Source of the DNA: Geomonas oryzae
GTDB lineage: Bacteria > Desulfobacterota > Desulfuromonadia > Geobacterales > Geobacteraceae
Length of the DNA stretch: 64,000 bases
NCBI RefSeq assembly: GCF_004117875.1
Contig: NZ_RAHW01000011.1
Span: forward strand, 62,001-126,000
Direction of reading: 5' to 3'
Shown here: piece after piece, positions 26,821 to 35,832 of the stretch
Position numbering within the stretch: the stretch's first letter is position 1
How the letters are laid out: each line of letters opens with the position of its first letter
The notes under the pieces: model-generated
Seen by the model: the letters and a program-made list of their open reading frames with translations, nothing else
Databases searched by the model: none
What the model was told of the DNA's origin: nothing
Translations under genes and position numbers: made by a program

Positions 26821-27936
26821 TCACCGCTTCGGGTTCACGTTCACCCTGCCCCGTCCGCCGTTGTCGTAGATCTTAGGTCCACCCTCGCCCCAGCGGTTGT
26901 TGGGGACGCGGAACTCCTCGTTGCCTGCGTTGTAGATATCATGCCCGCCGTTACCGGAGATCACGTTGTCCCACGCTACTGCGGAACCGTCGAAGACGAG
27001 CACTCCCTGTGCACCGTTGCCGGTGATCACGTTGTCGCTCACCCTCACCCGCGAACCGGTGAGCGAAAGCCCGTAGTCGCTGTTTCTGGCAAGCTTCGCA
27101 CCGGTCACGCTCCCCTCGGTCTCGAACAGGGTAACGCCGCGGCCGTTGTCGAGCACCGCCCCGCCGGCGAGCTTCAACCTGCAGCTGTCGCAGGAAAAGG
27201 CGGAGCGGTTCATGGCAAGACTTCCGTCCTGCAGGTAGATCGAAGTGTGCCGCGCCTCGATACCGACCCGGTTGCCGACCACGCTCACGCCGCGTACGGT
27301 CGCCTCGCTCTGCAAAAAGCTCATGCCGGTGTCGCAGTCGGAGGCGCCCCCTCCCTCCATGGTCACAAGGGCATCCTGGAAACGCATCCCGGTGGTGCTG
27401 CGCTCGGCGCGCACCCCCTTCAGGGTCACGTTCGCGAAAAGCGCTTCGACCCCGGCGGCCGCCCCTTCGATGCGGCAGTTTTCCAGGAGGTTGTTCTTCT
27501 CGCTACCGAGTAGGACGATCCCCTGCCAGTCACCGGCGGCGGGCGCCGCGAAGAGCGACGTGAAACGGATCGGCTCCTCCTTGCTCCCGGAGGCGACCAG
27601 CCGTCCTTGCACCACGAGGACCGGGTCCCCGGCCCCTTTCTTGAAACGAACCACGGTCCCGGGCTCGACGGTGAGCGTCGCCTGTGGGGCCACGGTCACC
27701 GCCCCCTCGACAAGCACCTCCCCCTTCCAGACGGTGTCCTCGGCGAGAACACGGTCGGCAAAGGTGCTCTGCGGCTTGAACGGCGCCTCGGCGCGCTCGG
27801 GAGCGGGAGCGGGAACGGGGGCAGAAGCAGGCGCGGTCGGCGCGGCGGCGGCGGGAGTATCGGCGGCCTGGGCCTGATGGCAAAAAAGGGCCGCCAGAAG
27901 CAGCCCGTGGATAAGTAGTATGGGATATCTCTTCAT
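26821..27936 (-). CDS. Secreted right-handed parallel beta-helix protein
   Basis: The 371-residue protein has a signal peptide (residues 1-24, ending QAQA) and an Ala/Pro-rich linker (residues 25-50). The rest is a beta-helix with the opening WKGEVLVEGAVTVAPQATL then LTVEPGTVVRFKKG, and repeated coils such as DNVITGNGAQGVLVFDGS. It ends NNRWGEGGPKIYDNGGRGR. Proteins with this opening are usually surface or periplasmic carbohydrate-binding proteins; no catalytic role is evident. Its ATG overlaps the stop of the upstream GGDEF gene, so both are co-translated. Confidence 0.75.
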   Translation of the reverse strand: MKRYPILLIHGLLLAALFCHQAQAADTPAAAAPTAPASAPVPAPAPERAEAPFKPQSTFADRVLAEDTVWKGEVLVEGAVTVAPQATLTVEPGTVVRFKKGAGDPVLVVQGRLVASGSKEEPIRFTSLFAAPAAGDWQGIVLLGSEKNNLLENCRIEGAAAGVEALFANVTLKGVRAERSTTGMRFQDALVTMEGGGASDCDTGMSFLQSEATVRGVSVVGNRVGIEARHTSIYLQDGSLAMNRSAFSCDSCRLKLAGGAVLDNGRGVTLFETEGSVTGAKLARNSDYGLSLTGSRVRVSDNVITGNGAQGVLVFDGSAVAWDNVISGNGGHDIYNAGNEEFRVPNNRWGEGGPKIYDNGGRGRVNVNPKR

Positions 27937-29003
27937 TTTGGTGGTATCTGCAGGCTTTCCTGGTGATAGACCTTGTTCTTGCCGCGGCGCTTGGCCAGGT
28001 AGAGCAGGGAGTCGACGATGTTGAACAGCTCGTCCATCTTGTCCGCGTTGTCCGGGTAGCTCGCGACACCGATACTCACGGTGACGCCGCGGTTCGCCCC
28101 GTCCACGGGCCTCTTCGCGGTCCCCTGCTGCACGCTGTCACGCAGGCGCTCCGCGGCGAGGATCGCCTGGTCGAGGCGGGTTTCGGGTAAAAGCACGATG
28201 AACTCTTCGCCGCCGTAGCGGAAGGCGACGTCTACGGAGCGGATCGTCTGCAGGATCAGCTCCCCCATGAGCTCGAGGAGTCTGTCGCCCGTGGCGTGAC
28301 CGAAGCTGTCGTTGTAGCTCTTGAAGTCGTCCACGTCCATCATGATGATCGAGAACGGCTTGTGGTACCGCTTGGCGCGCGCCATCTCCTGCCGGAAGTA
28401 CTGCTTGAAGTAACGGTGGTTGTGCAGTCCGGTGAGCGAATCGGTGATGGCCAGAAGCTTGGTCCGCTTGTGCAGCGTCGCGTTATGGATCGCCATCGCG
28501 GCGAAGGACGCGAGAATCGAGAGGAGGTTCAGCTTGTCGCGGTCGAAGCACCTAGGCTCGAAGTCATCGAGATAAAGGATGCCGACGATGCGTTCCTGGA
28601 AAACGAGCGGAACACACACAAGCGAGCGGATCCCTTCCTTTAGGGCAATCGGGTTCTTGAAGAACGGGGTCTGCTGGGTGTCCTCGATGTAAAAGATCTC
28701 GCCGGCCAGAAGCACCTGCTCGGTGAGCCCTCCGGGGGTCACCTCCCAGCGCTCCTTCTTCACGAAATCGGCGGTGAGACCCGAGTGCGCGTGCAGGCTA
28801 AGCTCGCGCCTCGCATCGTAGTAGAGCGCGACGCTCCCCGCCGGGGTGCCCGCGAACCGCATCGCGCTCGTCAGGATCGCCTGCAGCACCGTGTCCAGAT
28901 CCAAGGTAGAGACGACGGCTTTGGCGACCTCTATCAGATCCTTGAGCCCCTTTACCTGGGACTCAAGCGACTCCTTCTGGCTATTGCAATCACACTGGCT
29001 CAT
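27933..29003 (-). CDS. GAF-GGDEF diguanylate cyclase
   Basis: The start at 29003 has CGGAGG 5 bases upstream. A short coiled coil is followed by a GAF domain (residues 30-175, including VALYYDARRELSLHAHSGL and SLVCVPLVFQERIVGILYLD) and a GGDEF domain (residues 190-350). The active-site loop is RYGGEEF and a product-inhibition I-site RSVD lies five residues upstream, so an active, feedback-inhibited c-di-GMP synthase is expected. The GAF ligand is unknown. It is coupled to the beta-helix gene downstream, which may be part of the surface output. Confidence 0.9.
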   Translation of the reverse strand: MSQCDCNSQKESLESQVKGLKDLIEVAKAVVSTLDLDTVLQAILTSAMRFAGTPAGSVALYYDARRELSLHAHSGLTADFVKKERWEVTPGGLTEQVLLAGEIFYIEDTQQTPFFKNPIALKEGIRSLVCVPLVFQERIVGILYLDDFEPRCFDRDKLNLLSILASFAAMAIHNATLHKRTKLLAITDSLTGLHNHRYFKQYFRQEMARAKRYHKPFSIIMMDVDDFKSYNDSFGHATGDRLLELMGELILQTIRSVDVAFRYGGEEFIVLLPETRLDQAILAAERLRDSVQQGTAKRPVDGANRGVTVSIGVASYPDNADKMDELFNIVDSLLYLAKRRGKNKVYHQESLQIPPK

Positions 29004-29238
29004 GGAGCCTCCGGGAAGGAAAATTAACCCGTCATTAATAACACAGCGGGGCTCCCGTTGTAAATGCCCCTGAGGCGTAAACACCGGCATTTTCGTTTTT
29101 TATGACGGCCCGAAATTTTAATCTATTAACGCTTGACTTCGTCATACATCTTGTGGTTTATTTCTCGCCGCCCACTAAATGTGGTATTGAGCGATTCGCA
29201 TGGCGACATGATAATTTATCCAAGGAGAACGAAACGTT

Positions 29239-31470
29239 ATGAAGAAGACCGCCGAAAAGGGACAGATCCCGGGCCTCACCAAGAACGCACAGACAGTACT
29301 AGAGAAGCGCTACCTGAAGAGGGACCAGTCAGGCAAGCCTCTTGAGACCCCCGCCGACATGTTCCGTCGCGTGGCGACCGCGATCGCCCAGGCCGACGCC
29401 GTCTTCGACAAGAAAGCCGACCTCTCCGCGCTCTCCGACAAGTTCTACGCGATGATGACCAACTTCGAGTTCCTCCCGAACTCCCCGACCCTCATGAACG
29501 CGGGGCGCGAGCTTGGGCAGCTCTCCGCCTGCTTCGTGCTTCCGGTGGGCGACAGCATGGACGAAATCTTCGAGTCGGTCAAGCACACCGCGCTGATCCA
29601 CAAGTCCGGCGGCGGCACCGGCTTCTCCTTCTCCCGCCTGCGCCCGGCCAACGACGTGGTCATGTCCACCACCGGCATCTCCAGCGGCCCGCTCTCCTTC
29701 ATGCGCGTCTTCGACGTCGCCACCGAGACCATCAAGCAGGGCGGCACCCGCCGCGGTGCGAACATGGCGATCCTGCGTGTCGACCATCCCGACATCATGG
29801 ACTTCATCATGTGCAAGAACGACCAGCGCCAGCTGAACAACTTCAACATCTCCGTCGGCATCACCGAGGAGTTCATGAAGGCCGTCGACGCGGACCGCGA
29901 CTACACCCTGATGAACCCGCGCGACAAGAAACCGGCCGGCAGCCAGAACGCCCGCAAGGTGTTCGCGCGCATCGTGAAGCAGGCCTGGGAAAACGGCGAG
30001 CCGGGCATCATCTTCCTCGACCGTCTGAACAAGGACAACCCGACCCCGCACATAGGCGAGATCGAGTCGACCAACCCCTGCGGCGAGCAGCCGTTGCTTC
30101 CGTACGAGTCCTGCAACCTGGGCTCCATCAACCTCGGCAAGATGGTGGCCGGCGGCAAGGTGAACTGGGACAAGCTGAAAGAGACGGTGAAGACCGCCGT
30201 GCACTTCCTCGACAACGTCATCGAGGTGAACAACTACCCCTTGGCCCAGATCGACGAGATGACCCGCTCCAACAGGAAGATCGGCCTCGGCGTCATGGGG
30301 TGGGCCGACATGCTGATCATGCTCGGCGTCCCCTACGGCTCCGAGGAGTCCATCGAACTCGGCGAGAAGGTGATGCAGTTCATCAACGACGAAGGGCACG
30401 CCGCCTCCCGCGAGCTCGCCAAAACCCGCGGCGCGTTCCCGAACTTCAAGGGTAGCGTGTACGACGTCCCCGGCGGCGCCGCGGTGAGAAACGCCACCGT
30501 CACCACCATCGCCCCGACCGGCACCATCTCCATCATCGCCAACGCCTCCTCCGGCGTCGAGCCGCTCTTCGCCGTCTCCTTCGTGCGCCAGGTGATGGAC
30601 AAGAACATCCTCGTGGAGGTGAACCCGCTCTTCGAGAAGATCGCCAAGGACCAGGGCTTCTACAGCGACGAGCTGATGCAGCGTATCGCCGAGCACGGCA
30701 CCGTACAAGACATCAGCGCCATTCCCGAGGACGTGCGCGACGTGTTCGTCACCGCCCACGACATCACCCCCGAAGAGCACATCACCATGCAGGCGGCCTT
30801 CCAGCGCCACACCGACAATGCGGTATCGAAGACGGTCAACTTCCCGCGTGAAGCGACCATCGAAGACGTCGAGAAGGTGTACCGTCTCGCCTACGAGATG
30901 AACTGCAAAGGGGTGACCATCTACCGTGACGGCTCCCGCGACGAGCAGGTTCTCTCCGTCGGCAAGAAGGAAGAGCCGAAGGTTGTCGCGCCGATGACCG
31001 CGGAAGAGAAGCGCAACAAGCGCGAGCGTCCGAAGGCGCTCAAGGGTTGGACCTACCAGATGCAGACCGGCTGCGGGCCGCTGTACATCACCATCAACGA
31101 AGACGCCACCGGCCTCTTCGAAGTCTTCACCACCATGGGCAAAGCAGGCGGTTGCGCCGCCAGCCAGTCCGAGGCGATCGGTCGCATGGTGTCGCTTGCC
31201 TGGAGAAGCGGCGTGCAGGCACGTCAGGTCGTGAAGCAGCTCCTCGGCATCTCCTGCCACAGCCCGAGCGGTTTCGGCGACAACAAGATCCTTTCCTGCG
31301 CCGACGCAGTCGCCAAGGCGATCCAGTCGCACCTGGCGATCACCGGCCATGGTGAAGTCGTCGAAGCCCCCGCCTTCGAGAAAGGCGCCTGCCCCGAGTG
31401 CGGCGGTGTCGTGGAGCACGAAGGCGGCTGCGCCGTCTGCCGCGTCTGCGGCTACTCCGAGTGCGCGTAG
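29239..31470 (+). CDS. nrdJ: Adenosylcobalamin-dependent ribonucleotide reductase (class II)
   Basis: The 743-residue enzyme makes deoxyribonucleotides without oxygen. Landmarks are NFEFLPNSPTLMNAG near residue 75, LSACFVLPVGDSMD, the Gly-rich KSGGGTGFSFSRLRP near 132, the active-site ESTNPCGEQPLLPYESCNLG near 275, and TGTISIIANASSGVEPLF near 425. A C-terminal domain ends in a zinc ribbon (CPECGG, then CRVCGYSEC). AAGGAG lies about 12 bases before the ATG; a TTGACT with a weak -10 near 29133-29161 may be the promoter. It is typical for Geobacter. The very long antisense open frame within it is a codon-bias shadow. Confidence 0.95.
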   Translation: MKKTAEKGQIPGLTKNAQTVLEKRYLKRDQSGKPLETPADMFRRVATAIAQADAVFDKKADLSALSDKFYAMMTNFEFLPNSPTLMNAGRELGQLSACFVLPVGDSMDEIFESVKHTALIHKSGGGTGFSFSRLRPANDVVMSTTGISSGPLSFMRVFDVATETIKQGGTRRGANMAILRVDHPDIMDFIMCKNDQRQLNNFNISVGITEEFMKAVDADRDYTLMNPRDKKPAGSQNARKVFARIVKQAWENGEPGIIFLDRLNKDNPTPHIGEIESTNPCGEQPLLPYESCNLGSINLGKMVAGGKVNWDKLKETVKTAVHFLDNVIEVNNYPLAQIDEMTRSNRKIGLGVMGWADMLIMLGVPYGSEESIELGEKVMQFINDEGHAASRELAKTRGAFPNFKGSVYDVPGGAAVRNATVTTIAPTGTISIIANASSGVEPLFAVSFVRQVMDKNILVEVNPLFEKIAKDQGFYSDELMQRIAEHGTVQDISAIPEDVRDVFVTAHDITPEEHITMQAAFQRHTDNAVSKTVNFPREATIEDVEKVYRLAYEMNCKGVTIYRDGSRDEQVLSVGKKEEPKVVAPMTAEEKRNKRERPKALKGWTYQMQTGCGPLYITINEDATGLFEVFTTMGKAGGCAASQSEAIGRMVSLAWRSGVQARQVVKQLLGISCHSPSGFGDNKILSCADAVAKAIQSHLAITGHGEVVEAPAFEKGACPECGGVVEHEGGCAVCRVCGYSECA

Positions 31471-31550
31471 CGAGGTAGTTTGAAGGGACAGCTGCGAGGG
31501 GTCTTAAAGACGCGCTGAGCAAAGAGTAAAAATGAAGTAGCATTACACGA

Positions 31551-31583
31551 AGGGGGCCGCATGCATGTGCGGTCCCCTTTTCG
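31551..31583 (+). terminator. Intrinsic terminator after nrdJ
   Basis: A stem of GGGGGCCGCA with TGCGGTCCCC (one G-T wobble) closes a six-base loop and is followed by TTTTCGTTTTC. It lies about 80 bases after the nrdJ stop codon. Confidence 0.8.
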
Positions 31584-31640
31584 TTTTCGAACCAGCCCTG
31601 ATGCCCCCCCCTAGCCTTTGGCTTACAAAATATCCCGACC

Positions 31641-31680
31641 TGAAAAAACGCCCGCTTCAGCATGTCCTGAAGCGGGCGGC
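31641..31680 (-). terminator. Intrinsic terminator of the outer-membrane protein gene
   Basis: A perfect 12-bp stem (CGCCCGCTTCAG / CTGAAGCGGGCG) with a 6-base loop is followed on the minus strand by TTTTTT. It lies just downstream of the leftward gene ending at 31704. Confidence 0.88.
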
Positions 31681-31703
31681 TACTACCTGATTCTACTCTC
31701 CTG

Positions 31704-32537
31704 CTAGAAGAGGTAATACAGGGAAAGCCCGGCGCGGTAACCGTCCACGGATTCGAGGCGGATGTCGGATCCTTTTTCTTTCTGGTCAGTGGCGACTACG
31801 TAGGCGACGCTCGGAAGCAGATAGAGGTTGTGCGCCATCTGGATATAGCTGGCAAGTTCGAAGTTGAATTCCTCATTGGCCGTAACATTGCTCGTTGAGG
31901 TGTTGAAGTTGGCGTCGATCTTCGCGTCGAGGGTCACCGTATGGTTCATTTCCTTCTCCAGGCCCAGAGAGATGGTATGGGTGTCCTGCTCGCCGTGATT
32001 GCGAATGGTGGCGCGATAGATGGCATACGGGGTGTTATGATCACCCAGGTTGGTGCTCGCGGCGATGAAGGGGCTCACGTCGGTGGTGCCGGTGCCGGCG
32101 TCATCGTTGCCTGCCGTATCGAATTTGAGGCCCAGGCCCGCAACCACCGTGAACGGCTCTTCCTCACCGCCGAGCAGGCGGTATTTCGCCTGGAGTGCGA
32201 AGTCCCCAAAGCCGTCCCGTTTCTCATACTCGGGCTCGAGCCCGTCAACCTGCACTTTCATCCGTTCGCTGAAAACGTATGGCATGAAAGCGGACACTTC
32301 CAAGCCGTGCCCAAGGCCGACACCGAGGGAGTAGATGGATTCCGTAGTGTTCGTAAAAATTTTGCCCGATTCAACAGCGCCTTTCACGTCGCCGCTTGCG
32401 TGGGCGTACTCGAACTGCGCCTGTGCCTCAACTTGGTTCTTATTGAGAACCTCCGTGACGAGCAATTTGTGCTCCGCGTGGGCCGCGCCCGCGGTCAAAA
32501 GCACTCCTCCCAGTACAGCCGTAATCATTTTCTTCAT
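31704..32537 (-). CDS. Outer-membrane beta-barrel protein (transporter-like)
   Basis: The start at 32537 has a strong AAGGAGGAG site and yields a signal peptide ending GAAHA near residue 20. The 277-residue protein is made of alternating strands and ends SLYYLF, with the aromatic terminus used by the outer-membrane assembly machinery. Its strand pattern (GLEVSAFMPYVF, GDFALQAKYRLLGG, VVAGLGLKFDTAG) resembles the phenol MetA-degradation/transporter-like barrel family. No substrate is suggested. It is monocistronic, with its own terminator. Confidence 0.75.
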   Translation of the reverse strand: MKKMITAVLGGVLLTAGAAHAEHKLLVTEVLNKNQVEAQAQFEYAHASGDVKGAVESGKIFTNTTESIYSLGVGLGHGLEVSAFMPYVFSERMKVQVDGLEPEYEKRDGFGDFALQAKYRLLGGEEEPFTVVAGLGLKFDTAGNDDAGTGTTDVSPFIAASTNLGDHNTPYAIYRATIRNHGEQDTHTISLGLEKEMNHTVTLDAKIDANFNTSTSNVTANEEFNFELASYIQMAHNLYLLPSVAYVVATDQKEKGSDIRLESVDGYRAGLSLYYLF

Positions 32538-32673
32538 GTAGCAGTCTCCTCCTTCATTGAAATTCATCACCGCCGCCTGCCTCACATTTCAGAGCTTCAA
32601 CCATGCAGGGCGACGAAGGCAAAATATTTTAATACAACAAATGATCGTGACAAACAACGTTAAATGCCTGAGA

Positions 32674-33300
32674 TCCTATTAGGAAGACATTCCTCGTGTG
32701 ACGGAAGCGTTCCGTCGCCCGGCGAATGCGTTCCTCGGGGCACGGAAGCGTTCCGTCGCTCAACGAATGCGTTCTTCGGTGCACGGAAGCGTTCCGTCGC
32801 TCAACGAATGCATTCTTCGGGTCACGGAAGCGTTCCGTCGCTCAGCGGATGCATTCCTCGGGGCACGGAAGCGTTCCGTCGCTCAGCGGATGCATTCCTC
32901 GGGGCACGGAAGCGTTCCGTCGCTCGGCGGATGCATTCTTCGGGGCACGGAAGCGCTCCGTCGCTCGACAGATGCATTCCTCCGGGCACGGAAGCGCTCC
33001 GTCGCTCAGCGGATGCATTCCTCGGGGCACGGAAGCGTTCCGTCGCTCGACGGATGCATTCTTCGGGACAGGGAAGCGTTCCGTCGCTCAGCGGATGCAT
33101 TCCTCGGGGCACGGAAGCCTTCCGTCACTCGACGGATGCATTCTTCGGGGCAGGGAAGCGTTCCGTCACTCAGCGGATGCATTCCTCGGGACACGGAAGC
33201 CTTCCGTCACTCGACGGATGCATTCTTCGGGGCAGGGAAGCGTTCCGTCACTCCAAGAATGGGTTCGCGGACCGAGGGGCCTTCCGGATGTTGAACGGAT
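32674..33300. repeat. 41-bp tandem repeat array, about 14 units
   Basis: Units begin at 32701 and recur every 41 bases to 33234, with degenerate half-units at both ends. Each carries ACGGAAGCGTTCCGT (a 6-bp stem with GCG loop) and a GATGCATTC segment that in some copies is the 10-bp palindrome GAATGCATTC. Units are contiguous with no spacers. From 33029 on, two unit types alternate (GAAGCC or GGGAAGCG, and CTCGACGG or CTCAGCGG), giving a higher-order period of 82 bases. As 41 is not a multiple of three and the unit has no stops, all three forward frames stay open for about 600 bases. I treat those frames as artefacts of the repeat. Confidence 0.95.
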
Positions 33301-33326
33301 GATGTGACAAGATGCATGGAGGCGGG

Positions 33327-33355
33327 GGCCGGTCCCCGCAGCATAGGGACCGGCC
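33327..33355 (-). terminator. Hairpin downstream of the FN3 protein gene
   Basis: A perfect 10-bp GC-rich stem (GGCCGGTCCC / GGGACCGGCC) with a 9-base loop lies 25 bases past the stop of the leftward gene. No clear T run follows, so it may be a weak terminator or a boundary to the repeat array. Confidence 0.5.
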
Positions 33356-33379
33356 GATTGCTGCGGTCACGTCGGCGGG

Positions 33380-34033
33380 CTAGGTAATAACGATCCCAAC
33401 GGGTTCACTCCACGGACCGTACTCGTTGTTGCCGACACTTCTGACTCTGAAATAATACCAGGTCGCCCGTTCCCGATTGCCAATGATGGTCCGAACCAAC
33501 GTCAACTGAGCGTAATCTTCGAATGATTCTTCCCCCTGCGGATGTCCCTTGCAAATCTGCAATTGGTAGGAACCGGCCCCGGGGTCTTTATCCCAACTCA
33601 CGGTGACCTCCCCGATTTGCGGGCCGTTCTTCACCCTAAGCACGTGGCCTAAAAAAGAAACGGGCCGGGCGTAAATCCTTTTAGTCTTTTCCTTCAAGGT
33701 GAAGCCGTTGTTATGAAGCCACGCCTCGTCTTTATCCTTCTTTGCCCTGATCACGAGGTAGGCGGCGTTGATATAAACATCGTCCACCGCCGCCGAGGTG
33801 GCCATCTGGAGTCCTTTCGTCGTGCGCAAGTTAAGCGCCAAAGCCTTCTCCCATTCATTCGCGATGTTTTCCTTGTGGATCCTGAATTGCGGTGACGTCG
33901 GCACCCATGAGTCCATCAGGGTACTGATCTTGATGTGCGCAGCCTGTAAAGTGGCGGCATCATCGAGCCACGTCACAAATTGCGGAGGGGCCATACTCGC
34001 ATGGTTCATCACGAATCTGTCCGTAGGGTTCAT
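33380..34033 (-). CDS. Hypothetical protein with C-terminal fibronectin type III domain
   Basis: The 217-residue protein has no signal peptide. Residues 1-120 are not recognised. Residues 125-215 form an FN3-like domain (VTVSWDKDPGAGSYQLQI, then WYYFRVRSVGNNEYGPWSEP). GGGAGGAGAGAC precedes the ATG. It lies alone between the 41-bp repeat array and a 500-base gap. FN3 domains mediate binding; no function is proposed. Confidence 0.65.
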   Translation of the reverse strand: MNPTDRFVMNHASMAPPQFVTWLDDAATLQAAHIKISTLMDSWVPTSPQFRIHKENIANEWEKALALNLRTTKGLQMATSAAVDDVYINAAYLVIRAKKDKDEAWLHNNGFTLKEKTKRIYARPVSFLGHVLRVKNGPQIGEVTVSWDKDPGAGSYQLQICKGHPQGEESFEDYAQLTLVRTIIGNRERATWYYFRVRSVGNNEYGPWSEPVGIVIT

Positions 34034-34540
34034 GTCTCTCCTCCCGTAAAATGAATTTTCTCCAATCTACCAGAGCATTCCACGCCGTCAAGTGGCTCGT
34101 CTCACCACCGCTCCCCCCCATACCCGGTGGATCGCTTAACGAATGCCCGTGGCGTAGCGTCACGGGTCGGAAGCCGCACCGCATGAAACAAGAAGCAAAG
34201 TAGTAACGAGGGTGGCATTAAGACGGACGCGCTGAGCATGTAGTATTGGACCTATCAATGCGGGTACTATTGGTTTGTGGGGGGATGCGCGCCGGAATGG
34301 AAACGATGCTGACTGCCGCCGGAGTTTGGCTGGCAGGTCACGGGGCAAACCAGCAACGGAAGTAGTGCCGTCTCAGGCGGACCGGGGAAAAGATGTGGGC
34401 TTACTGTATCAATAAAAGTTGCAGGAAGCACTAAAAGTCATAGACTTGCACTCATTGCACCTGCAGAAAGGAGGGTAGGCGGCTCGAGCAGGATGGATCT
34501 TTAGTTGCTGTCACAAGCAGTCACTCAAAAGGAGGATTCT
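34034..34540. other. Gene-free stretch upstream of the GDSL esterase
   Basis: No protein gene is supported. The stretch near 34280-34400 is G-rich with several short self-complementary runs (GCCGCCGG, CCGTCTCAGGCGG) and could be a structured RNA, but I cannot match it to a known class. A segment GACGCGCTGAGCA near 34225 recurs near 31511 with similar surroundings (AAGAC before it), suggesting two relics of one element. Confidence 0.35.
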
Positions 34541-35500
34541 ATGGCAACGATTCTTCCCAAGCTGCGGGCAACACTGGGGCTTCTTCTGGTCTTCTCACTT
34601 ATGGTACCGGCGTGGGCCGGGGCACAGACATCATTCAACCGGATCATCGTCTTCGGCGACAGCCTCTCCGACCCTGGCAACGCATTTGCCATCTCCGGCA
34701 CGGCAAACACACCTCCCTACCAGTTCCTCGACGAGTTGCTGATACCAGACAGGCCTTACGCAAGAGGCGGCCACCACTTCAGCAACGGCATGACCTGGAT
34801 CGAGCAGTTGGCACGTCAGCTCTCGCTTTCGGGCAACACCCGTCCGGCCTTCCGCGACTTCGGGGGCGCCGCGACCAACTACGCAATCGGCGGGGCCAGG
34901 GCATGCGACAAGGCAGGCAAGGCAACCATGAGCTACGAGGTAAACACCTTCCTCAACGTTTTCGGCGGCCACGCCCCGGCAGACGCCCTTTACGTCATTG
35001 AATTCGGAGGCAATGACATAAGGGACGCCCTCGATGAGCAGAATCCCGGCATCATCGATCAGGCGGTGTCGTCGGTACAGTCAAACATCACCGCCCTTTA
35101 CAACGCAGGCGCCAGGAAGTTCCTGGTCTGCTTCGCTCCGGATCTCTCTCTTACCCCGGCGCTCATCGCTACCGACAAAGTAGTGCCGGGAGCGGCTACC
35201 GCAGCCCGCCAGATATCGCAATACTACAACTACCTGCTCGACTACCTTCTGACCTCGATGTCCTCCCAGCTAGCCGACATGGAGGTGGTAAGAGTCGACC
35301 TTTTCAGCACGCTGGGAGAAATAGTCGGCAACCCGGCCGAATTCGGACTCAGCGTCGTCGACGCCACCTGCGTCACGCCCGGCTTCGCCCCCTACGCCTG
35401 TAGCACTCCCAACACCTTCCTGTTCTGGGACGGCATACATCCAACGGAGAAGGTGCATTCCATTTTTGCGCAACGGGCGCTGTCTGAGCTGGTTAAGTGA
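34541..35500 (+). CDS. Secreted SGNH/GDSL-family esterase
   Basis: The 319-residue protein starts at the ATG preceded by AAAGGAGG and has a signal peptide (residues 1-28, ending AWAGA). Block I is IIVFGDSLSDPGNAF with the nucleophilic Ser, block III is IEFGGNDIRDAL near residue 155 and block V is WDGIHPTEKVHS near 300 with the catalytic Asp and His. These are the GDSL-type lipases/esterases exported to the periplasm or cell surface. No autotransporter barrel follows, so it is probably a soluble secreted enzyme. Confidence 0.88.
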   Translation: MATILPKLRATLGLLLVFSLMVPAWAGAQTSFNRIIVFGDSLSDPGNAFAISGTANTPPYQFLDELLIPDRPYARGGHHFSNGMTWIEQLARQLSLSGNTRPAFRDFGGAATNYAIGGARACDKAGKATMSYEVNTFLNVFGGHAPADALYVIEFGGNDIRDALDEQNPGIIDQAVSSVQSNITALYNAGARKFLVCFAPDLSLTPALIATDKVVPGAATAARQISQYYNYLLDYLLTSMSSQLADMEVVRVDLFSTLGEIVGNPAEFGLSVVDATCVTPGFAPYACSTPNTFLFWDGIHPTEKVHSIFAQRALSELVK

Positions 35501-35507
35501 CCGGATG

Positions 35508-35546
35508 CAAAAACCGGAGCCTCTCGCAGAGGAGCTCCGGTTTTTG
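35508..35546 (+). terminator. Intrinsic terminator after the GDSL esterase
   Basis: The arms CAAAAACCGGAGC and GCTCCGGTTTTTG form a perfect 13-bp stem followed by T residues, starting 8 bases after the stop codon. It would work in both directions. The remaining bases to 35832 form a roughly 285-base spacer without a gene, AT-rich near 35580-35700, which probably holds the promoter of the next gene. Confidence 0.9.
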
Positions 35547-35832
35547 CCGTCGGCCCGATGCAGTCTCCTGCCCACCCTCTTTTCAATGCAATTCATGCAG
35601 CTAATCAGAAACTTACACTCTTTTTCATGCATCAAAGAGCTTGACTTCATCTCACTAAGACATACTCTTTTGACAGAGGTCTGTGATGCATGGTCCTCTT
35701 TAATCATTGCCGGATACAAGGCGCTGCTCCACTGATACAGATCTCCCCGACTTTAAGCAACAAGGGGCGTCGACCGGGCCGGAAAACCCGGCACCCTTTT
35801 GCCGCACCGAAATCGGAAAAGGAGGGACGATC

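Noticed and set aside
29329-31419. A 696-residue open frame antisense to nrdJ
   Set aside because: It mirrors the GC-biased third codon positions of nrdJ, is very rich in His, Asp, Val and Gly and has no family character. nrdJ itself has clear motifs.
32674-33300. A CRISPR array
   Set aside because: Units are contiguous with no unique spacers and there are no cas genes in the window.
32664-33307. Three overlapping forward open frames of about 200 residues
   Set aside because: All three frames are open only because the 41-bp unit has no stops. None has a ribosome-binding site and the peptides are just cyclic permutations of the repeat.
34320-34400. A possible GEMM (c-di-GMP/cGAMP) riboswitch containing GGGCAAACC
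   Set aside because: The second conserved block (GACGCAAAGC) and the paired stems around it are missing, so only one short piece matches.
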